Source: Gonatopus flavifemur
Lineage: Eukaryota; Arthropoda; Insecta; Hymenoptera; Dryinidae
Length of the DNA stretch: 64,000 nucleotides
Assembly (NCBI GenBank): GCA_018340375.1
Contig: JAFFJZ010000009.1
Coordinates: 21,530,501 to 21,594,500 of the forward strand
Direction of reading: 5' to 3'
A model generated the notes under the pieces. That model was not told the origin of the DNA, searched no databases, and saw only the letters and a list, made by a program, of their open reading frames with translations. Of the stretch, positions 1 through 11,762 are shown piece after piece. The position numbers and the translations under genes are program-made. Each line of letters opens with the position of its first letter. Position 1 is the stretch's first letter.

Positions 1-417
1 TCATTACGACTCATATACTTTTGTACTATTTCGCAACGTAGTATTGCTTCAATAATCACGATAATGTTTGCGTGAATTGAATATCGAAAGAATAATTATA
101 GCCAGAAATGTGTGGAGAGAATGTTTTGATAATTCCGAGCCGTTCTCACGGGTGCACTCAATGATGTATTGCTGTAACTCGTCAGAGAAGAATTGTTCGA
201 ATAACTGACGAGAATTTTTGATTTGTATGTCTGCTAAAGTGGCTCGATCCAAGCTGATATCGTATTCTAAATATTCTAAATCTGTCGCAGCACCAGCTTG
301 CCAATTGAAAACATGGTTGGGTTTCAAAAGGGTTTGAGTATTATTGTACGAACTTCGAACTTGTTCATAAGAGCCATTAGCCTGGCCATTATTGTAACAT
401 GATTTGATATCAATCAT
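1..417 (-). pseudogene. piggyBac-like transposase fragment, truncated by window start and by an insertion
   Basis: An open frame reads leftwards to 49. Residues such as DLEYLEYDISLDR, LFEQFFSDELQQYIIECTREN and FNSRKHYRDY match the start of the piggyBac-type DDE domain (PGBD-like proteins): an acidic linker, then the F..FFSDEL.QYI...T motif. The frame ends at a TGA where a tryptophan is usual, and the downstream bases toward 1 still resemble the family, so this is a decayed copy running out of the window. The apparent N-terminal 30 residues (418-501) are not piggyBac but the inverted terminus of the transposon inserted at 418. The N-terminal half of the same gene is probably at 4908-5138. Family call is by motif recognition only. 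Confidence 0.6.
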
Positions 418-859
418 TGCCGGGCTGAAAAAGTTTCTTTTTTGTCTACAAAAAACACCTGCAAAACTTGAAGACGATCTGAGAATATTTGATGGACCCA
501 AAAGTGAATTGAAGTCAGATAAAATTTGGATTTCATTGGAATTTTGCGTGTTTTTTGGTTCTTTATAAGTAAGAAATGTCTATCGTGTGTAGGAATACTT
601 TTGAATTCTCATTTTCAAACCATTTTCAATAACAAAAAAATGACAACGTTCGAGCATGCGCAATACGCGCATGGTTATTTAAACAAATGACGATCCTCCA
701 CATGTTTAGATGCCACCATATGTATGAGATTGTGTTCAAGAATGTTACCACATATTTACTCATTTGCGAACTAATTTCAAGTGCGATTAGTGAGTGATTC
801 AATTCATTTAGTATTTATTTTACGCATTAGTAAGTTATTTTATTCATTTCGCTTCGAGA

Positions 860-3800
860 ATGGCGAAAGTGTTCGATTCGGCTGTTTCATCAGTGAAAAC
901 ACGTAGAGCTGATGAAAAACAACGACGGATTGTTCTAATTGGACATGTATCGCATCAAATTGTGGGAGCTAAATTGCCATCAAATAGACAAGTTTTAGAA
1001 GTATTTTTTTACAATATGCGTTTTGTGAAACTAACCTCAAAGGAAAGTGCAAGACTAACAATTGACGCCGTTTTAATATTTTGGCAACAAGCGCGTATTC
1101 CAACTCGCGAATCCTATAAATGTGCTGGCAAGCTTCTCAAAATATACGAGGATTGGAAAACTTTAAACAAAGTAAAGGTGGAGAAAATGGTAGCCGGAAT
1201 GAAAACAAAATTTGATAGTTTCATGGATATGTTGGATGATCTTTTCGATATTGCGGCTGTTGATGCATTGACGACGATGAGAAACGAGGGGGACAAAGAA
1301 TTTTTGAAGAAACAGCGACAGAAAGGACGGCCTGGTTCAATGTTGGGCATTGATATGAAATTAGCCTCTCAAGAAGAGAGGTCTAAATTACGGAAACAAA
1401 AGGAAGAAGCACGGAAATAAAGACATGAACAAACATCGACATTACAAAAATCCGGTGAGTGATTTGATTACATTGAGACGAATTCACCAAGAGAACCTGA
1501 AGGTTCAAGGAATGTTCAATAGAGGTGCATTGAACTCCTGGCCATTGGACTCTTTTTTTTTCATAATACGAGCCAGTCGTATTGGGCAAGTACTCACTAA
1601 TGGTTCATTTTATCTGTATGGGTTTTGCATTTTAATTTCACGATGGGATTATAGGAATGGAAGAACTGACTGCCTTTCTAAAGAAATTTACTGTGAAACA
1701 TTTAAAACTAGATAAAAAATTTTATCCGGTATCTATTATCACGTCATATCATAGTAAATTTTATGATGAAGTCAGTCTGTTTCTTAGTTACAAAGCACCA
1801 TTGTAAATTCAACTATAAATGTCTTTCAGTATGGTGCAGCTGTGGATTTTGATTATACAATGCAACCTTACCCATTCCCGATCACACTTCTGAATCCAAC
1901 TCTTTTATATTGAAAAAATTAATCGCACGCGTTTGTATTCAATGAACAAGGGGAAATACATGAACATCTAGTTTGCACATTACAAGTAAATCCGATTCGT
2001 CCAGACATATGTTGGGGAAACCGGGGTAAATCCACCAATCACTGCGATTGTAAACAATAACTTTGAGCATTGTTAAATTATCTGTGTCTGTTGTTTATCA
2101 CGTCAGAAATTTTAACAGTTACATAGGGATAGGTATTCGAGGATTTTTTCAATAATAAAGATCATGAAGAAAAGCTCATAGATTCATAGATACACTGAAA
2201 AAAAAGTCTGGTGCGTAGAGCGATAGTATGGCTGTCAGACCCAAACTGAGGTTATATTGTATTGTATTATAACCTCAGTTTGGGTCTGCCAGCCATACTA
2301 TCGCTTTACGCACCAGACTTTTTTTTCAGTGTAGGTGACTATAGAAAAAAGTTGCACATTTAGGTTCTATGTTCAACGGTATCTCCAACATTGTGATAGC
2401 TTCGCATATAAAGAAGTGTATAGTTTTACAGTTTTAAAGACAAAGGGTGGTGATTTTACCCCCGGCTCCCCTACATGAATAATTATTCGAAAAAATATGA
2501 GACAGTCAGAAGGTTTGGATGAAACGGTCGGAAACGAGTTATTTTGCTCCACAATTATTATTCTTCCTTCATATTTCCTTTTCCTTTATTCATAAGTCCT
2601 CTCTCCTCTAAAGTTTGCTATGAAAGTGAAACCGAAATCGATGCTGAGCTCATGGAAGTAGATGTTGGTTTCGACGATACATTTGAAGTACTCCAACCCC
2701 AAGAACGTCGTTTCATTTCGAAAAACAATGGATTACGCCACGGTTATGCGCTGCACTTGATAAAGCAAAGGCAAAAAGAATGATATAGAAGAATTGAGAT
2801 TATTTCAAATCATCCTTTCTTCCTTCTTTACGTTTAGATATCGGACAGAATGGCAATGCATATTTTGATGGCAACGATAGAAGCTTTGGAAATTCCTGCC
2901 GATAATTTGGTTTTGAATCGTACTTCCTTACAGCAACTGCGTGAAAACAATCGACACTATCAGTTTGATGAAGCAAAATCTGAATTCATTCATAACGTAC
3001 GGATTAAACATTCATTATATATATTGCGGAAGTTTGAATCGTTTGTTGAAACGAATTGGCAATCGAATAACGAAATATTTTGTTGTTAAATCTCTAAAAT
3101 TTTGCAGTCTCTTCTTTGAGGGATTTTTTTAGTTCTAAGGAGTTGATTTAGGAGTTCGAAGCAAGATAATTCATCAGATTCTATGAGTTTGAATTTTCGT
3201 TTCGTTTTTATAAACGATTCAAACTTCAGCAACATCATTATATATATTATGTTGTATAATGTATAATTGTATATTACTTAATTTATTTTTTATTTCTTCA
3301 CTATCAAATAGCTTAGTACCAACGATCGTTTGGTGGTCCACTGGGATGGAAAAATTTTGGCTGATTTAGTCGGCAGATCCAGTGTAGATCGTATAGCGGT
3401 TCTAGTGAGCTACAATGGAACGGCTAAGTTTTTGGGAGCTCCAAAAATTGAATCAGGTACCGGCAAAAACATTGCTGAAGCTGTCTATAATACTTTAGTC
3501 GAATGGGAAATTTCTGAGGAAGTTGTAGCATCGAGCTTCGATACTACTTCTTCGAACACTGGTCTTGAACGAGGTGCTTGTATTCTCTTGGATGACCTTC
3601 TCGGTCGGAAACTCATCAAGTTAGGATGCCGGCATCATATCTATGAGATAGTCCTCAAAAATGTCTTCGAGAAGAAGTACCAGAACAGCAGTGCACCTGA
3701 AACTCTCATTTTCAATCGATTCGCTGACATATGGCCCAATGTCAAACGAGATCAATTTAATTACGGCCTTGATGATCCAATTGTTCGCTCGAAAATTTCC

Positions 3801-4684
3801 GATGACGAATGTGAGCAAATCAAGCAGTTCTGCCGGAACCAGCTCAAACATACTCAAATACGCGGCGATTATAAAGAACTTTTAGAGCTCACGATCACAT
3901 TTCTTGGTGATGACGGTGGGGCTTTTCGCACATGTGGTGCAACATCTCACGCCAGATTTATGTCGAAGGCAATTTACTGTCTTAAAATTTTCATGTTCCG
4001 TACCCAATTCAATTTAACTCCGAGAGAGCTCAATTGTATTCGAGATATCTCAATTTTTGTAGTTAAACTTTACATCAAAGTCTGGTACGGATGCACGTAT
4101 TCGATCGAATGTCCCAATCAGGATTTAAATTTTTTGCGTGCCGCTTTCGAGTTTTCTGAAATCGATGAAGTTGTATCTAACGCGGTAATTGAAAAGATGA
4201 AGAATCACTTGTGGTATTTGAGTCCAGAAATGGTAGGGTTGGCATTTTTGGATCCGAACGTTTCACTCGAAATCAAACGAAAAATGGTGGATCGTTTGAA
4301 AGCAAAGGATCCTGCTGTACCTTTTGTCAAACACCGCACATATCCAAATGTACAGCATCTGTTAAAATGCGATTTATCTGATTTCGTGTCGTATAAAACG
4401 AAAACTTTGTTTTCCAATTTCAACCTTGAAACTGATTTTCTCGAGCTCGAACCATCCATATGGAAAGACAATGAGGAATATCAAACTGCTTCGGAATTCT
4501 TCAAAACTTATTCGTTGTTAACGACGCTGCGGAGCGTGGGGTTAAATTTATGAAAGATTATAACCGTATTTTAACACGCGACGAAGACGAAGCTCAGTTT
4601 ATATTACAAGTTGTCGACTCATACCGGAAAAAATATCCGTCGCATACGAAATCGGCGTTAATTAACCAATCTCAAACATTGTAA
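860..4684 (+). pseudogene. multi-exon RNase H-like transposase (unclassified arthropod family), decayed
   Basis: Four exons are supported by splice signals and phase: 860-1454 (donor GTGAGT, phase 1), from 2614 (pyrimidine-rich acceptor), 2838-2996 (donor GTACGG, phase 0) and 3312-4684. The first exon has the block FYNMRFVKLTSKESARL and DDLFDIAAVDAL; the last has VVHWDGKIL, FDTTSSNTGLERGACILL, CRHHIYE, a late WYLSPE block, and near the C terminus NDAAERGVKFM. I recognise this arrangement as a multicopy arthropod transposon-derived family, not a host gene. Damage: an in-frame TAA at 1418-1420, an unclear donor for exon 2, and a frameshift near 4498-4510, after which the conserved tail resumes in another frame to the stop at 4682. 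Function inferred: transposition of the enclosing element. Confidence 0.6.
2193..2331. mobile_element. 139-bp hairpin MITE (CACTGAAAAAAAA ends) in TA
   Basis: Two arms of about 62 bp are nearly perfect inverted repeats around a short AT-rich loop. Ends are CACTGAAAAAAAA and its complement, flanked by TA on both sides (2191-2192, 2332-2333), as for Tc1/mariner-type MITEs. It lies in the first intron of the transposase gene at 860-4684, so it is a later insertion. Confidence 0.8.
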
Positions 4685-4758
4685 TTGGTTCCTTGCTTTA
4701 ATTGAAATATTGAATACAAAATTCTGTATTAATATCAGCATATTTTAATAATTTGTAA

Positions 4759-4764
4759 AATAAA
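4759..4764 (+). promoter_or_regulatory. AATAAA polyadenylation signal
   Basis: AATAAA lies 75 bp after the stop of the transposase gene ending at 4684 and just inside the right terminus of the element, a position that fits its 3' end. Confidence 0.45.
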
Positions 4765-4907
4765 TACAACTAAAAAAATGCAAAATTTCAATAAAATTCC
4801 CTTTTTTCAACTGTAATTGATTTTTGGGTCCATCAATTATTATCAGATCGGTCTCAAACTTTTCAGATATTCTTTTCAGGTCTAAAAGAAACTTTTTTTG
4901 CCCGGCA

Positions 4908-5138
4908 ATCATTCATATCGCCATTTTGGGAAATTCCCTCCGAATCGCGGCCAGGCTAAGAGCCATATGGCAAAAATGTTGGAGAGTGAACATCGTTTTC
5001 CACATCGGAATTATCAGAATCCCCATCATCATGATTACTATCGGGTATAAACGCGATATCAATATAATTTTCATTGACATCATCTTTCTCAACAAAATCA
5101 GCCAAGTTGGCTACACGTGATCTCCTTAATTTTTTCAT
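4908..5138 (-). pseudogene. probable N-terminal part of the interrupted piggyBac-like gene
   Basis: The minus strand reads MKKLRRSR, then an acidic stretch with IPDSNHDDGDSDNSDVE, then a stop near 4956. Acidic low-complexity N-termini are usual in piggyBac transposases. Its position directly beyond the insertion at 418-4907, in the same orientation as the piece at 1-417, suggests the two were one gene. There is no conserved domain in this part, so the assignment rests on position and composition. Confidence 0.4.
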
Positions 5139-5736
5139 AGCAGAATATAATACAGCTATAGCTGTATGTAATACTAATTATCCGTAGGATTGGTAGATGA
5201 GCTTGATAAGGGGATGTCGCAGATACAGACCAAGCAGTGTGAGGAGAAGTAGTTGGAAGATCTGAGCTGAAAAGATCGAGCACTATAAACAAACTGAATG
5301 ACAGATGACAGTCAAACTTCGCGTCAATATACCGGACGAATGTACCAACTTAACAACAACAAAAATGTTGACAAACCCGTTAGCCGCACTGTTTGAATGA
5401 TCAATTCCCGGTACTTTTCTGACAGAATGTATATGTATACTTCCCTATCCCTATAATGGTGTCAAGGGCGTATTCAGAAACTCACTATCCTCCTTCGAGG
5501 GGACTCGAGCATAAGGAAGTGGGGGACAGAAAAATTCAAATTTTTTAATGTTTGGAGGTTAAAATTTTACAATTTTATTTTTGAGCCTTCAGAAATCACT
5601 TAGCCATTCAAGGTTTGCGGCGATGTGGAACTCTAGGCATGTAATTTATTATTATTCACTTCAAGTAAGGTAGTGAATTTTTGGATATTCCCTTGAATGG
5701 TATTACACTCCACTCTCAAAAATTTGGCAGTGTTAG

Positions 5737-5865
5737 GTAAAGTCCACTCCGGATGGTGTTGTTTCAACACCTGACTGTGTTATTTCGACACAGTATGGTG
5801 TCATTCTATTACCATTTGGAATTATTTTAACACTGAATTTCGGAGTGGACTTTTACACTGAGAAA
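5737..5865. repeat. short inverted-repeat element (AAGTCCACTCCG ends)
   Basis: AAAGTCCACTCCG at about 5738 and CGGAGTGGACTTTT at 5851 are inverted copies bounding about 125 bp with further small repeats (GGTGTT...AACACC). It abuts the element at 5866, so it may be the partly disrupted target of that insertion. Confidence 0.45.
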
Positions 5866-7156
5866 AAAAATTTGTGAGCTCAACGAAAATGTAGTTGACT
5901 CAACTACGCCAGGAGGTTAGATACGTTCAACTCAGTCTGGAAGTTGAATTAAATCATTCACCAAGTTGGCCGACTCCGTTGTGTCAACTACGTGGATGGT
6001 TGAAGCAATAAAAAATTGGTTCCGTCAAGTATCTTAATACACTTGACATAAAATGATACAGAATTGTTTAGACTTATTACGTGTTTGACTTACTATCTTA
6101 CATTTTTGTGTCAAATGCACGTAACAATTGATCCCAAGTTTTTGAATTTCTGAATCAACTCAGATTTTCTCTTCAATCGTTTTTCAAGAGTGGTTGAACC
6201 AATTCTACACTCGGTTGCAATAAATTTCCAAAAAAGTTCATTGAATCCCATAGTATTTGATGTCCAATGTGAAAATAACGAGAAAAAACAGATACAAAAT
6301 TTCGATTCCAGCCATTCAATGGAAGGGGAGTGTTCTTTTACCGATGACGAAGACTCTCTCTCCTCCACCAACGGCGGATAAAGAAGTACAGTGGGTTGTC
6401 AATAAGAACAAAGAGTTTGGAGCCCTAATCGAGAATCGAACCTACCTACCTACGTACCTACCTGACCTCATCAAACTCACGCTTTAACTGACGTAGCTAT
6501 ACGACGATATACGATTCTCGTGACACAGAATGCAAGTTATTCCCAAACCCTGTTAGTATCTCGTACCTCGTCATTAGAAATAAAAACCAATTCCGAAGAC
6601 ATTGTTATAAAATACTTCAGTTTGTCTTTTGAAATTTATTTCCATTGAATATCTCCTGAGATTGAAAAATATGTAGAATGAATACGAAAGTAAAATTCTT
6701 TTCAAGCAAATGCTGTGGTCATGTTTCGTGGATATATTGAAAAAAAAAAAACAATCAACTGGACATCTGAATACCTTGAACTCGAGGATAATATTGATTA
6801 GTTCCTGATGCATCATTAAATCGAACAATTGGAATAATCGATTATTTTCATTCAATTAATGATCTGACGTTTGTAAGCGGACAACATTCTTTGTTCATGC
6901 AACTGTTCACATGAGTTGACTCACTTCTCGCTTGGGAGGTTGACCCAACTACTGGCGATTTTGAATAGAATTTTTTCTGATTCCTTGAATTTCATTCGCG
7001 TTGGTTCATACAATCAAGTGATAGGTTTGAAACAATGAAGCGCGTTGTAGTTGATTCTACAAATTCCAAGTCGTTTCAACGAAAAATTCATTGATTCACT
7101 TAAAAATTGTTCAACTACACAAGGCGGTTGATGGCACTTTTATTTTTTTCTCAGTG
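5866..7156. mobile_element. 1.29-kb non-coding element with CACTGAGAAAAAAA ends in TA
   Basis: The left end CACTGAGAAAAAAAA and the right end TTTTTTTCTCAGTG are inverted; TA flanks both (5864-5865, 7157-7158). Subterminal DNA on both sides carries diverged copies of a GTTGAACTCAACTAC-like motif. No coding region is convincing inside. The same termini bound the short repeats at 24158 and 24384, so this may be the longer relative of that MITE family. A tRNA-like SINE head lies inside near 6430-6500. Confidence 0.65.
6428..6505 (-). mobile_element. tRNA-derived SINE-like head
   Basis: On the minus strand a TAGCTACGTCAGTTAAAGCG-type box A lies near 6499-6480 and a GGTTCGATTCTCG box B near 6443-6431, separated by TAGG repeats. 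This looks like an RNA polymerase III promoter of tRNA origin. The long spacing rules out a functional tRNA. Confidence 0.35.
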
Positions 7157-7289
7157 TATAGAATCCGCGCGGTGTTGATTTTGACACCGCTTTTCTTACA
7201 GTATTCTGAGACGTTTGGAGGTGATCTACGGATTGAAATAAAATAAGCACAGTCAATAGATCAATTGTGAATACTCATCCTCCTGACAT

Positions 7290-7560
7290 CGCGTTTTGAA
7301 CCAAACCACGTCCACCATCTTGGATCCGCTATCATGAATTCGGGATTCGATCCCAGATTCGAATTCAGCACATTCGAAAACCCCTAGAACCCATGTTTCA
7401 TATAAATCTGTCCACAAATGCAAAATTGACTAAATTCACGTCCGCCATCTTGGATCCGCTACCTTGAATTCCGATTCCAATCGGAATTCATCCAATTTGG
7501 TCCACTCGGTCCAGAGTCATCCCAGGTATAGACAGACAGACAGACTGACTAACAGACATA
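7290..7560. repeat. two ~131-bp repeats plus a short GACA tract
   Basis: Two copies of a unit containing CCATCTTGGATCCGCTA start near 7311 and 7442. They resemble, but are not the same as, the 121-bp repeats in the Transib arms. An imperfect GACAGACAGACAGACTGAC tract follows at 7531. No coding potential is seen. Confidence 0.5.
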
Positions 7561-7579
7561 CATGCAGACAACCCCACGG

Positions 7580-8330
7580 ATTATCAATCAGTATTGCATG
7601 AAATGAAAAACTATCCAACTTCCAATTGGATTACTCAAATATTTCAGAAGATACGGTCGGAGCGTACGATAGCGGGTGCAATAGGCACTCCGTGCTGGTA
7701 TACTACTTATACCGATGAGTGCCTGAAAATTGGTCGTACCCATAATATCGAACCTGGAGCAAATGTAATCAAAGCAGTGCATGACCTGAGTAAAATCTAG
7801 GACTAACCGAAACATCGGGTACTCAATTCTCAAAAACAAAGAAAATATCCAAGAGAAAAAGTTTTCAAAAATGTATATAATCCATGTATAATCCAATATA
7901 ATTCATACATGAGTTACATTGGGAATTTGCCATTATACTAACCATCCTAACGTTCTAGAACTAATCGTTTCCTTGTAGAACTAACTTTTTGATTATAACT
8001 GACCCTCAAATTATGCCCTGACCTGAAGTGAAGTGTGTTCTCAAACACAAAATCATTTTTGAATTGAATGTCCTATCTAAAAGTTATTTGGAGTTGAAAG
8101 AAAACATCTCATTTGAGAAAATTCTCACAATTATATATAATTTGTATATAACTCCATATAACTAATGTATACACTGTAATGAATTTTATATCATCTTTAT
8201 CAATTTTATGATCCGTTTGACATTTACCAAACTTACCGTAGGAACTGTTTTTGACAATGCCTATAAATATGGAACCATTAAAAAACATTTTTCATTGAAA
8301 TCTTTTGTGAACATACTTAATGGAGCTCTA
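7580..8330. other. no gene recognised; diverged AT-rich repeats
   Basis: Short open frames occur but match nothing known to me. Two AT-rich segments near 7860-7915 and 8120-8175 share TATATAAT and TCATACAT-like motifs and may be diverged copies of one repeat. Confidence 0.3.
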
Positions 8331-8339
8331 AACGGAAAT

Positions 8340-10060
8340 CTTAATCCACCTTTTTCTAATAAGGTATAAAAACTTGCTTTGCCATTCGAATCACATGGCA
8401 ATTCTTCGCAATAACATATTCTGATAGACGTTTTCACAAAACCTATTTCTATTCCTTCTGCAGTCGATACAGCTTTATAATCAGAAGATATAGCAGTTGC
8501 TTATGTATAATTCGCAGCATAAACTAACTGATTGCTTTTTTCAATCTATTGAATTTACTACATCAATATTCCGCAGATCTACTCCAGCATTCGTTAGAGC
8601 AAGTACAATAGAATCTGATACGGGATTCAAACGGTGATTCATCGACTGTGTATATTTTTCCTCGACTTTGTTGAGTAGTCTTGATTCTGTTGCCTTTTGT
8701 GAGGAGTTTTCGGCAGAATTCTTTCACGTTAGATTCATCATCCAAATACTCTATCATCCTCGATAACACAAGGCTCCCGACTGAACATTTCCATTTCGGA
8801 TTCGTCAAACGGGACTGGTGCAGGAGTGTTGCGTTTTCTTGTGGTACTGTTGCGGACATCATACACCTGCACTACATCTGCAACAGTACCGTGCGAAAAT
8901 GCAACACATCTGCACCAGTCCCGCTTAGCGAACTGAAATCAACATTTTTACTTAGGCTGTGTGCTACTTTTGAATAAATTTGCAGACCTACATGACTTGT
9001 ACCATTTATGTATTTCAACAATCTCCCATCGAGGTCTTCAAACGGGACCATGAAGTTACCCATAAGGGACCCAAGTCTCGCACCACTTCTGTTAAATGAG
9101 TGAGGAGATGAACGTTGAAAGACATGAATCGAGGATCATAGAGCGTTTGTGGTGTTTTGATACAAATGATGTGAGCAGAATTTCTGCTTCATCTATGGAT
9201 TCAGTCAAAATACTTCTTTGATAAGGAATATAAATACCGAGCACCAATTGCATATAATGATTGAAATATTCAGGTGCCATGAGATCATGTAAAACTGGTG
9301 CGGAATGAGAGAAAAACCACGTTCTCCATTCACTAGCTCTCCAATGTTGAGAATGATCTAATAGAAATCTAGGCATTCGTTTCACATAAACTGGTGGTTC
9401 AAGTTCAATTTCCTTCAATCGTTCATCTACAACTCCCCGACAAGCATATAAAGAGAATGACTCATATCTCAACGCGCTACCAAACCACAATTCCACCAAC
9501 TTCTTCGCAATTCTAAGGTATACGCAATGCATCACATCAATGGCTGTTCCGCGAATAACATCCGGCATCATTCTTGTTGAAATAGATGGACCCTTCACTC
9601 CAAAAAATTATTTCTTCGTATCAACAGCCGTCTTGGCATAATATTCATGCTGGCTTTTGGAGCGTAACTCAACTCCCCCTTCGAAAGGATAAATGTGAGT
9701 ATTTCCGAAATCTTCCTCTCTAATCGTGGAACCTTTTGAAAGACATTTTACACGACCATAATCTCCATTCAAACGTACGTGATTCAGGAAATCACTTCTC
9801 GCAGGACTATCGCAAGTTCCACATAAAAGAAGACATTTAACATGTCTCTTTATATTCGAATTGGAAATTGTTAAATCTACCCCTGCACGAAGTTGTGTCA
9901 ATTCAGAATGTAGAGGTTTTGGAGACATGTTCGGAATAGGGTCTGTTGTTGGTCCAAACCAGGTGCCAGCAATAATGATGTCTTTCATCATTCGTTTTTT
10001 ATAAGGCAATGCATTATAAATCAGATATACTGGTCATATACCGAATGAACATGATACCAA
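8340..10060 (-). pseudogene. tnp2-like (EnSpm/CACTA-type) transposase, broken
   Basis: Read leftwards. The first part (about 10060-9608) has LPYKKRMMKDIIIAGTWFGP and a spaced-cysteine region; the next, in the same frame after a TAA at 9605-9607 region, has FGVKGPSIS, GTAIDVMHCVYLRIAKKLVELWF and a WRASEWRTWFFSHSAPVLHDL block. Then FNVHLLTHLTEVVRDLGPLW and FEDLDGRLLKYINGT follow in two other frames, showing frameshifts near 9115 and 9060. This order of blocks is that of Transposase_21 (tnp2) proteins common in insect genomes. The C-terminal part is interrupted by a hairpin at 8808-8922. The family normally acts on ends starting CACT; I found no such ends here. Confidence 0.6.
8808..8922. repeat. 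inverted duplication (hairpin) within the tnp2-like pseudogene
   Basis: About 44 bp starting CGGGACTGGTGCAGGAGTG is repeated inverted, ending CTGCACCAGTCCCG, around a ~26-bp centre. Identity is high with scattered mismatches. No clear target duplication was found, so it may be a local inverted duplication and not a mobile element. Confidence 0.6.
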
Positions 10061-10221
10061 TACAAAAACGGAAAATAAGTCATTCTTATAATTTGTCTTG
10101 TGCGAAAAAATTATTTCATTGCGACAATCATATTTTGTTACATGAAAAAAATGACATGGATGAGTTCTTTTTAGTCATACATGCATATCACTTTTATGTT
10201 ATCATCATAAAGTAATCAGTC

Positions 10222-10700
10222 CTATGACTGGTTTGATGAAATCCTCCAACCCTGTATATCATCCGCTAAACCCTCAATTTCAACATATCTGCGACAGCCC
10301 TTATCTTGTATAATTTGCTTCATATAACTTAACACGTCGTTCAATGAGTCCCGAGACAGGGTTCCCACTTCTTCTAGGTGACAAAATTCCCTGACTTTTC
10401 CAGGCCCAAAATTCGATTTTCCCCTGACCAAGTCAAAAAACACGGAGAATCATAATTTTTCGACGAACTAAATACATCAGTCATTCCAAATAAAATTGTC
10501 TTTCAACTCATAGTAAAAAAAAGTATTTTATTCATTTCAAAATGGACCTTTCCGGTCATCATTTCATTAGTGACAGAAATAAGAATAGTGCTTATGATAT
10601 ATGAAACAATACAGCCATATTATATCGAATTTACTTGTGTATTAAGACTCCAAAATTCTCGTAATAACAAGTAACTTATGAATTCAAGAAACTCTTATGA
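10222..10700. other. no recognised gene; one 73-codon minus-strand frame
   Basis: The frame 10443-10222 on the minus strand has no motif I recognise. It lies between two decayed transposase fragments and may be leftover 3' sequence of the hAT-like copy. Confidence 0.25.
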
Positions 10701-10839
10701 TGTGATTGGATGTTCATTTATCAAATATTTTTTGTATTTTTCAAATCTCTCTCAACTTTAGCCCGAATTCTTACAATGATTCTGTCAAAAGAAGTGAAAT
10801 TCATTCGTATAAATTATCGCGTAAGTCCTGAATTTTTTC

Positions 10840-11460
10840 ATCAATCTCACGAGTTTCTCGCTGTTTATTATTCAAGATTTGTATTTTTTTTTTGTTTCAA
10901 ATCATCGATCTCATCAAGAATCCTTTTCCGATTCACAGTAGACTTGGAATTCATTTCCGTTTCTCTTCTTGAAAGTTCAAGAGCTTCTACGTATGAAGAT
11001 CTTGCATTTGTGTTTTCAATATCACTGACTCATCCACAATCACATTAGAAAATCCTCCTAACATTTGGATACCATCGTATACCTGTCTTCGTGCAATCAA
11101 TGATTTAGAAAGTTGATTTCCAACAATGATCTCTTCATCAATGGAAAATCCACGTTCTACAAACGCGTTTCCGTGACTGATAATGAAAATTTTTTCGAGA
11201 AAATTCAATAATAAATCAGATCCTTTTTCTGCAGTAATTAAATTATACCAAAATGAATCCAGTCTTTGCGGAGATCTGTCAAATTCTTTCAAGCATTCTA
11301 TCACAGCTGGGATTGAACATAATTGTGTAAATTCTCTTAATAACTTATCGCAATCATTACCACTAAGTCAATTATTTTCTTCGAATATTTGCAAAGCTGT
11401 CTCACAATGTTTGATTCCTTGTGCCTTTTGGTTGACCAAAACCAAGGGATTGCAAAAAGA
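10840..11460 (-). pseudogene. hAT-family transposase, C-terminal dimerisation region, broken
   Basis: The frame 11304-10987 has FLEKIFIISHGNAFVERGFSIDEEI, NQLSKSLIARRQVYD: the SH.NA.VERGFS and SLI..R blocks of the hAT C-terminal dimerisation domain. After a frameshift near 10995, VNRKRILDEIDDLKQKK continues the usual charged tail. Upstream (11305-11460) the related frame is interrupted by stops. No zinc finger or catalytic core remains here. The role of a full-length relative is cut-and-paste transposition with 8-bp target duplication; this copy cannot be functional. Confidence 0.55.
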
Positions 11461-11627
11461 AATTGCTTCACATAGTTTGTAATTAATTGTGTCACGTCCT
11501 GCATATTTCTATACAGAACGGCAGGTAGTTTTCATTTCCCCAATTCAACTAACGTAAGGAAGGGGTAGGTGATGAAATGTGTGAGATGAAAAGAAGACGA
11601 AACAGTTGTGGTTTAGATACACATATA

Positions 11628-11633
11628 TTTATT
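11628..11633 (-). promoter_or_regulatory. AATAAA polyadenylation signal, minus strand
   Basis: TTTATT on the plus strand gives AATAAA on the minus strand, 130 bp after the stop of the small gene at 11763-12422. Confidence 0.35.
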
Positions 11634-11762
11634 TGAAAAAAACTTATATGACAATTTGAATGAAATACATATGATTAATCAAAAAAATTGTATCTCAATT
11701 ATCTCCTCAGGTTTAAGACCTATCTTTTTCAACATTTCTGGGGGCATTCCCTCGTAAACTTT

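Larger units (their letters stand above)
418..4907. mobile_element. 4.5-kb DNA transposon, ~95-bp inverted termini, candidate 5-bp TSD ATCAT
   Basis: The left end (from 418, TGCCGGGCTGAAAAAGTTTC) and the reverse complement of the right end (from 4907, TGCCGGGCAAAAAAAGTTTC) align for about 95 bp, through a shared TTGATGGACCCAAAA near the inner edge. ATCAT occurs directly outside both ends (413-417 and 4908-4912), which fits a 5-bp target duplication. Inside lies a decayed multi-exon gene (860-4684) and a polyadenylation signal at 4759. The element interrupts a minus-strand piggyBac relic. The superfamily is not settled: the encoded protein has an RNase H-like look, but 5 bp is not the usual hAT duplication (8 bp). 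Confidence 0.7.

Noticed and set aside
8563..8862. Independent 99-codon minus-strand gene
   Set aside because: It is partly the C-terminal remnant of the tnp2-like pseudogene and partly the hairpin at 8808-8922.
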